DNA from: Gemmatimonadales bacterium
GTDB taxonomy: Bacteria; Gemmatimonadota; Gemmatimonadetes; Gemmatimonadales; GWC2-71-9
Direction of reading: 5' to 3'
Length of the DNA: 19,378 nucleotides
Assembly (NCBI GenBank): GCA_025929805.1
Contig: JAICPP010000035.1
Location: forward strand, 1-19,378
Below the pieces are notes generated by a model, which was given only the letters and a program-made list of their open reading frames with translations, did not search any database and was not told the origin of the DNA. Positions 14,711 through 19,378 of this stretch are shown here, one piece after another; the first letter of the stretch is position 1; each line of letters begins with the position of its first letter. The translations under genes were made by a program, and so were the position numbers.

Positions 14711-15799
14711 TCACCAGGGCTGCCAGGACAGGAGCTCGAGGGCGTAACCTTCGAGCTCGGCCGCCCGATGAGCGGCGGTGTGCTCCGCTAAGACTCTGGC
14801 CCTTCCCCGCTGGCCCAGCGCCCGTCGCTCGGAATCCGGCGTATCCCGGATCCACTCCAGGACCTCATCCGAAGATCGCGCGATCAGTATCTCGAGCTCC
14901 GGCTCGAACAGCGTTTCTATGCCCTCCCAGAAATCGCTGATGATGGGTGTACCACAGGCGGCCGCTTCGAACAGCCGGACGCTGGGTGAATAGCCGGCCG
15001 CTATCATGTCGGCCCGGGTGAGATTGAGCGTAAACTGCTGGGCGTTGTAGAAGCCGCGGTGACGCTGGGGCGGTAGATGCTCGATCCGGTGCACGTTCCG
15101 CGGCCAGCGCACGCTCTGGGGATACTGCGGGCCCGCCACTGCGAACCGGCCACTGTGCCACGAGCGAGCCGGCTCGATGAGTAGCCGGGCAAGGGCAGGC
15201 TGACGATCGTGGCTATAGGTCCCCATGTAGCCCAAGTCCCAGCGAACTCTGACCGGCTCCGGATAGTAGAGCTCCGGATCCACCGAGCAGTACAACGGCC
15301 GGGCCATGGGCGATCCGAACTCTTGCTCCAGCCGTTCCAGAGTAGGACCGCCGGTGAACGACAGATAGAGCTGGTAGTGCGGAATCAGTTCGCCGGTCAG
15401 ATAGTCGTCCTCACCGCGCGCCAGCTTGGCCAGGGTGACCGGCGTATCGATGTCGTAGAATGCGGTCACGCCCCGGGCCGTCCGGGTGACCCACTCGCCA
15501 ACCGCCGCGCCTTCGGGAACGTACGAGCCGACGATAACCATGTCGGCTTCCTCTATTTCACCAGTGAAGCGCTGTTGCAGCTCCGCCAGATCGAGATAAA
15601 GCGCGGTTCGGCAATGCCGCGGACGAGGGAGATCGCGATTGGAGGCATACCAAGGGACGTCGCGCTCGAGGAAGAGGATCTCGTGCCCTCGCGCAGTGAG
15701 CTCGCGGACCAGTCCCCGATAGGTCGTTGCGTGGCCATTCCCCCAGGACGAGGTAATCGATAGGCCGAGTATCACGATGCGGAGGCGCGGCTGGTTCAT
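14711..15799 (-). CDS. CgeB-like glycosyltransferase (copy 1)
   Basis: GT-B type glycosyltransferase of 362 residues, similar to CgeB, the Bacillus spore-coat glycosylation protein. The N-terminal Rossmann start is RIVILGLSITSSWGNGHATT (6-25), followed by YRGLVRELTARGHEI. Middle block: TAFYDIDTPVTL (112-123), the position where CgeB proteins read D-x-D-x-P. The C-terminal nucleotide-sugar part is SVRLFEAAACGTPIISD (273-289) and FWEGIETLFEP (290-300). There is no signal peptide or transmembrane segment, so it probably acts at the cytoplasmic face. Sugar donor and acceptor are unknown. Its ATG overlaps the previous gene's TGA by four bases. It is the most downstream of three tandem relatives and the closest to the methyltransferase. 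Confidence 0.88.
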   Translation of the reverse strand: MNQPRLRIVILGLSITSSWGNGHATTYRGLVRELTARGHEILFLERDVPWYASNRDLPRPRHCRTALYLDLAELQQRFTGEIEEADMVIVGSYVPEGAAVGEWVTRTARGVTAFYDIDTPVTLAKLARGEDDYLTGELIPHYQLYLSFTGGPTLERLEQEFGSPMARPLYCSVDPELYYPEPVRVRWDLGYMGTYSHDRQPALARLLIEPARSWHSGRFAVAGPQYPQSVRWPRNVHRIEHLPPQRHRGFYNAQQFTLNLTRADMIAAGYSPSVRLFEAAACGTPIISDFWEGIETLFEPELEILIARSSDEVLEWIRDTPDSERRALGQRGRARVLAEHTAAHRAAELEGYALELLSWQPW

Positions 15800-16902
15800 G
15801 CAGCGACGCCTCCGGGAGTGGGTCGGAGCGCGCCGAGGAGGGCCTCGACCTGCGCCGCACGGTGGTCATAGGTATGCTCGGCCTGAAGGCGTCGCTGTGC
15901 TGCCGTTCCGATCTGCCTGGCCTGGGACGCTGTCAGTGCTCCGAGTCTGCTGGCCACTTCGGTCCCTGACTCTGCGACGACTACCTCACGATCAGGCTCC
16001 AGGAACAGCTCGATGCCCTCCCAGTGATCGGTAATGAGGCAGGCGCCTGCCCCAGCGGCTTCGAACACGCGTGTGGGTGGTGAAAAGCCGTACCGGGCCA
16101 TGCTTTCACGGTTGACGTTCAGCACGGCAGTCGGCGTGCAGTTAAAAGCATTGTGGTCGCGGGTGTAGACGTGTCCCACATATCGAACATTGGAAGGCAG
16201 CTGCTTATTCCCCCATCCGCTGCCGCCCAGGACAAAGCTCCTCTCCGGCAAGGCTGCGGCGGCGGCCAGAAAGAACTCCTCGACTCGAGCCTCTCGGTCG
16301 GGCAACCGGTTGCCCAGGAAAGCCAGGTCTCCCGCAAATCGAGGATCCGGTGGGACGGTGTAATGAGTTGAAGGATCGAGTGCATTGTAGACCGGAACAC
16401 ACCGCCGAGCGCCGAACGCCTCATATGCCCGAACCACCGGCTCGCCGCCGCCATAGGTCAGCACCAGATCGTAGCGTGGAATCAGGGGGCGAAAAGGATC
16501 CGAGAAGTCCTGCTCCATACGATCAAGAGTGGCCGGAGCATCCACATCCCAAAACACCACCAGCGTCTCCGGGCGCTGAAGCTCGAGGACGGCGGCTTCG
16601 AGCAACATATCAAAGATGCCGATCCCGCTTGCCTTCACCACGAGGTCGGCCTGCCGTGCCTGCTCCACCGCCTCGAGCGCAGCGCCTTCCGTATCACCGG
16701 CATAGACGACCACTCGGGCCCACTCCGGGTCGGGCATATCGCGGTGCTCCTGGCGCCCGTACGCGTTTGGCTCGTAAAAGGTGACCCGGTGACCTCGGTT
16801 GTGCAGTGCGCGCACAATCCCCCGGTAGTACGTGGCGGCTCCATTCCAGTAGGCCGACACCAGGCTTGATCCGAAGAACGCGATGTTCAATCCCGCAGGC
16901 AT
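15796..16902 (-). CDS. CgeB-like glycosyltransferase (copy 2)
   Basis: 368 residues, clearly related to its neighbours. N-terminus: NIAFFGSSLVSAYWNGAATY (6-25), then YRGIVRALHNRGHRV. Middle block: VVFWDVDAPATL (115-126), the same D-x-D-x-P pattern as copy 1. Acceptor/donor domain: DLAFLGNRLPDRE near 192-204, and TRVFEAAGAGACLITDHWEG (277-296), which carries the FEAA...WEG core of the GT-B C-terminal domain. No membrane segment. Function inferred as sugar transfer in the same glycan pathway; specificity unknown. Its ATG shares one base with the upstream gene's TAA (TAATG), and its TGA overlaps copy 1 (ATGA), so expression is tightly coupled. Confidence 0.88.
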   Translation of the reverse strand: MPAGLNIAFFGSSLVSAYWNGAATYYRGIVRALHNRGHRVTFYEPNAYGRQEHRDMPDPEWARVVVYAGDTEGAALEAVEQARQADLVVKASGIGIFDMLLEAAVLELQRPETLVVFWDVDAPATLDRMEQDFSDPFRPLIPRYDLVLTYGGGEPVVRAYEAFGARRCVPVYNALDPSTHYTVPPDPRFAGDLAFLGNRLPDREARVEEFFLAAAAALPERSFVLGGSGWGNKQLPSNVRYVGHVYTRDHNAFNCTPTAVLNVNRESMARYGFSPPTRVFEAAGAGACLITDHWEGIELFLEPDREVVVAESGTEVASRLGALTASQARQIGTAAQRRLQAEHTYDHRAAQVEALLGALRPTPGGVAA

Positions 16903-18026
16903 TACCTCGTCTCCATGGAAGCGTGGTCCCGAGTCTGACAGTTCAGGTCTTCCACAATCGCCAGTAACTCATCCACCCGGTGGGCACAGGTGTGTCGGTC
17001 CAGAATTGTTTGCCGCCCACGGCGAGCCATGGCCGAGGCCGACTCGGGATCGGCGAGCAGCCCAGCAATGTGCCGCTGCATCTCACCTCCATTGGATGCC
17101 ACCAGATAGTCCTCTCCGGGCGAGAACAGGTGTTCAGCGTCCTCCCAGGGCGAACAAACCAGTGGAATCCCGCAGGCGAGTGCCTCGAACACGCGTATTG
17201 TCGGAATGCCCGGCAACTCCTCCACATAGGGCCGGCGGGGTATGTGCAGCGTCAACCGGTGGCTCGCGAATATCCGCGGCACTTCGTAGTTCGGCAGCCA
17301 CCCAGCGTACTGTATGCCCGCGTCAGCCAGCCGCCGTTGCGCCCCGGCCGGGTAGCGCACGCCGTGCACCCGGGCTCTCACGCGAAGGGCCTCGACTGGT
17401 TGGATCAGAAACTCCTCTAATTCCGCAGTTCGCTCTTCGTCGCCCCAATTCCCGATCCACACTACGTCGCCCTGAGTCGATTCCGCCTCGTACGGGGCAA
17501 AGACGCGAACATCTGCCGCCTCGTGCCAGGTCCATACCCGATTGGCCCAGCCCTCGACGAGGTAGCGTTGCCGAATCACCTCTCCGAACGCCAGCACCCC
17601 GTCATAGCTCTCGAGACGGTAGGCGGCCATGCTGTCCCGCTCGGTCAGCGAGCGATGGTGGGTATCGTGAAAGAGGAGGTGGTAGCCGCCCACCAAAGCT
17701 CGGTGGCGGCCGATTGCCTCGACTAAACGGTGATCGTTCCATTCATGAACCAGCACCAAGTCGGCACCATCGAGCTCGTGATCGAGGTCCAGGGTCTGGA
17801 GGATGTACTGGTGACTCTGCATTGCGGGATAGGCCCGGTGAAAACCCGCCACCGCGCTCTCACCATGCTCTAGGACGAGATGCTCGCGACTCCACGATCC
17901 TGCCGGCTCCATGACGCGCACCGCATGACCGCGAGCCTGTAACTCCCTGACTATCCCTCGCAGGAAGTGGGCGTTGCCATGATTCCAGTCGGAAACCAGC
18001 GAGTGATAGAACATCACGACACGCAC
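16902..18026 (-). CDS. CgeB-like glycosyltransferase (copy 3)
   Basis: 374 residues, the most divergent of the three tandem relatives. N-terminus: MFYHSLVSDWNHGNAHFLRG (5-24), then IVRELQARGHAVRV. The middle block reads LLFHDTHHRSLTERD (117-131), so the D-x-D-x-P of the other two copies is replaced by HDTHH, suggesting different chemistry or donor. The C-terminal core IRVFEALACGIPLVCSPWED (277-296) is shared. The start is GTG 18026, chosen for the AAGGAG five bases upstream; this overlaps the GT4 gene by 13 bases. An ATG four codons in (18014), with a one-base stop/start overlap, is possible. Sugar specificity unknown. Confidence 0.87.
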   Translation of the reverse strand: MRVVMFYHSLVSDWNHGNAHFLRGIVRELQARGHAVRVMEPAGSWSREHLVLEHGESAVAGFHRAYPAMQSHQYILQTLDLDHELDGADLVLVHEWNDHRLVEAIGRHRALVGGYHLLFHDTHHRSLTERDSMAAYRLESYDGVLAFGEVIRQRYLVEGWANRVWTWHEAADVRVFAPYEAESTQGDVVWIGNWGDEERTAELEEFLIQPVEALRVRARVHGVRYPAGAQRRLADAGIQYAGWLPNYEVPRIFASHRLTLHIPRRPYVEELPGIPTIRVFEALACGIPLVCSPWEDAEHLFSPGEDYLVASNGGEMQRHIAGLLADPESASAMARRGRQTILDRHTCAHRVDELLAIVEDLNCQTRDHASMETR

Positions 18027-19141
18027 ACCGACTCCTTGGCATTGCTGGGCCGCCCACTGAGCAGGTCGCGGTAAACTTCCAGATAAGCCACGGCCATTCG
18101 CCGCGGTGTGAAGGCCAGGGCGCGCTCCCGGCCGCGCATGGCGAGTGCCTGCCGCAGGTCCGGGTCCTCGATCAGTCCCTCAAGCGCGAGTCGCAGGGTC
18201 TGAGGCTCATCTGGCGAAACGAATACAGCCGCACCATCCCACAGCTCGCGGAGCGTGGGTACATCGCCGAGCACCAGAGCACAGCCCGCCAGGGCGGCCT
18301 CGAGTACGGACAGGCCGAAGGGCTCGTACTTGGCAGGAAAGGCATAGATGCTCGCCTGCCTGAGCCAGGCGGCGACCGCTCCACCGGGAAGCTGCCCCAG
18401 CAGGTGCACATGGCTTGCCGAGACAGCGTTCTCTCGTCCGGGATGGCGTGGCTCGCCGGCGACATAAATCGGCCAGGATAACTCTTCGGCGACGCTTTCC
18501 AGCGCGAAAAGGTTCTTGGCTGGGTCCCAAAGGCGGCCGGCCGCGAACACCAGTGGCGCCTTGATGCCTGGGGTGAACTCGCCAGGCTCCCGCCCATTCG
18601 GAATGACCCGCCCGGATCCAACCCCGTAAAAGCGTTGCAGATTCTGGAGCATCCAGGCGGATGGAGCGGCAACGGTATCGGCTGCTTGAAGGCCCTCGGT
18701 CATCTCTCGCCGGTAGCGGCCCCATTCATCGGGCGCGGGCCGACTCCAGACACTCTGCCACCAGGAGAGCACGCAGGAGTGGGCCACCACCAGACTGGGA
18801 ACAGGCCACGCTAGGGACCCGTATACAGGTTCATTGAGGTGAACAGCGTCCGGCCTGACCCGCGCAGCGAGGTCGAGCAACCAACTGCGGGTTTGCTCGA
18901 CATCCTCCCATGGGTGGTCCATCCAGGGAAGGCGGTAGTTGCTCTCATACAGCTCGAGCGTGGGGATGGTCCGCGCTTCGTGGCGCTGTTCGACCGTTGC
19001 AGGCCCCCCCAAACTGGCCAGGGCCACCTCGACCCCTTCCTGCCCTAAAGCCCGGGCGAGATCCATCGTGTAGGTCCATACCCCCCCGACCGTGTCGGTC
19101 GTCATCAGGATCCTGGTCGGCAGGCCTGTACCCATGATCAT
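18014..19141 (-). CDS. GT4-family glycosyltransferase
   Basis: Retaining GT-B glycosyltransferase of 375 residues (glycos_transf_1 type). The N-terminal acceptor domain opens RILMTTDTVGGVWTYTMDLA (10-29), where the glycine-rich GGVW loop contacts the nucleotide sugar. The C-terminal domain carries the linker VIPNG (179-183), FAAGRLWDPAKN (199-210) and the EPFGLSVLE (E-x7-E) signature at 273-281, followed by GCALVLGDVPTLRELWDGAA. There is no transmembrane segment. It is clearly a different family from the three CgeB-like genes that follow it. ATG 19141 overlaps the TGA of the partial upstream gene (ATGA); an ATG two codons later is possible. It is likely to add a sugar to the same glycan; donor unknown. 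Confidence 0.92.
   Translation of the reverse strand: MIMGTGLPTRILMTTDTVGGVWTYTMDLARALGQEGVEVALASLGGPATVEQRHEARTIPTLELYESNYRLPWMDHPWEDVEQTRSWLLDLAARVRPDAVHLNEPVYGSLAWPVPSLVVAHSCVLSWWQSVWSRPAPDEWGRYRREMTEGLQAADTVAAPSAWMLQNLQRFYGVGSGRVIPNGREPGEFTPGIKAPLVFAAGRLWDPAKNLFALESVAEELSWPIYVAGEPRHPGRENAVSASHVHLLGQLPGGAVAAWLRQASIYAFPAKYEPFGLSVLEAALAGCALVLGDVPTLRELWDGAAVFVSPDEPQTLRLALEGLIEDPDLRQALAMRGRERALAFTPRRMAVAYLEVYRDLLSGRPSNAKESVCVS
18032..18037 (-). promoter_or_regulatory. Shine-Dalgarno inside the GT4 gene that sets the copy 3 start
   Basis: AAGGAG on the minus strand, five bases before the GTG at 18026. It supports starting the third CgeB-like gene inside the end of the GT4 coding region rather than at the ATG at 18014. 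Confidence 0.5.
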
Positions 19142-19378
19142 GATCCGCTTCCCTGAGCCGTGAGGACGGCCGGCTCACTGGCAGCTTTTCGGTGGGGGGA
19201 ATGCGGACGCCCGTAGATTGCGTCCAGCACTTGGGCAAGGTCCGTCAAGCGTTCCACCCGCGGATCGAAGCTGGCATTGGAAGCCAGCTGCGTGGCCCAC
19301 TCCACAATTGCCCTGCCACCCCAGGCATCAGGAGGAGCGCATAGACGTTCGCTTGCGGTACCTCGAAATCTCTCGGCC
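19138..19378 (-). CDS. C-terminal end of an unknown protein, first visible gene of the glycan operon
   Basis: An open minus-strand frame enters from the right edge and ends with TGA at 19140-19138; 79 residues are visible. They include CAPPDAWGGRAIVEWATQLA, then FDPRVERLTDLAQVLDAIYG, then a low-complexity tail ending in TAQGSGS. The composition matches a cytoplasmic enzyme, but I cannot assign a family from this piece. The four-base ATGA overlap with the GT4 start shows that it belongs to the same operon, so a role in the glycan pathway is likely. The N-terminal part lies beyond the window. Confidence 0.7.
   Translation of the reverse strand, partial: AERFRGTASERLCAPPDAWGGRAIVEWATQLASNASFDPRVERLTDLAQVLDAIYGRPHSPHRKAASEPAVLTAQGSGS

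Noticed and set aside
16883..17914. Plus-strand open frame of 343 codons
   Set aside because: It is P/R/S-rich with no motif and runs opposite the third CgeB-like gene.

Overview
This is a high-GC bacterial chromosomal window, densely packed with genes. It contains no rRNA, tRNA, CRISPR array, transposase or phage gene. Taxonomy cannot be settled from it. The GC-rich codons, single-chain glycine decarboxylase, GTG starts and a helicase-like protein ending in a DbpA-type RNA-binding domain remind me of Gemmatimonadota-type environmental bacteria, but that is an impression from memory and not a placement.

Left part (1-10.6 kb) is mostly housekeeping. On the minus strand run coaE, gcvH and gcvP (gcvP leaves the window at base 1). 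Divergent from them are tdk and an HU-type DNA-binding protein. tdk is flanked on both sides by related palindromic intergenic repeats. HU meets, stop codon over stop codon, a minus-strand protein that has the layout of a DEAD-box helicase but none of its catalytic residues. Next come a plus-strand class I aminotransferase translationally coupled to an internally duplicated protein of unknown function, then a minus-strand ABC exporter and a minus-strand histidine phosphatase.

Right part (10.8-19.4 kb) is an accessory glycan locus. Eight minus-strand genes are packed end to end, with start/stop overlaps at most junctions: an unknown protein (only its C-terminus is in the window), a GT4 glycosyltransferase, three tandem CgeB-like glycosyltransferases that look like paralogues, a SAM methyltransferase of the Rta_06860 type (TIGR04290), a large protein joining a phosphoribosyltransferase-like domain to a kinase-like C-terminal region, and a small HAD-IIIA phosphatase. 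A plus-strand gene converges on them and overlaps the HAD gene by 13 bases. It encodes a clan-A glycoside-hydrolase-like protein (beta-xylosidase-like) whose TIM-barrel strands appear in circularly permuted order.

Working model (inference): the right-hand locus makes and decorates an uncharacterised cell-associated glycan. The glycosyltransferases build it, the methyltransferase modifies it, and the PRTase/kinase protein and HAD phosphatase process a phosphorylated sugar or ribosyl precursor. The permuted barrel protein has no signal peptide and would act in the cytoplasm. The most unusual items are the permuted barrel, the PRTase-kinase plus HAD pair, the pseudo-helicase, and the paired palindromic repeats around tdk.
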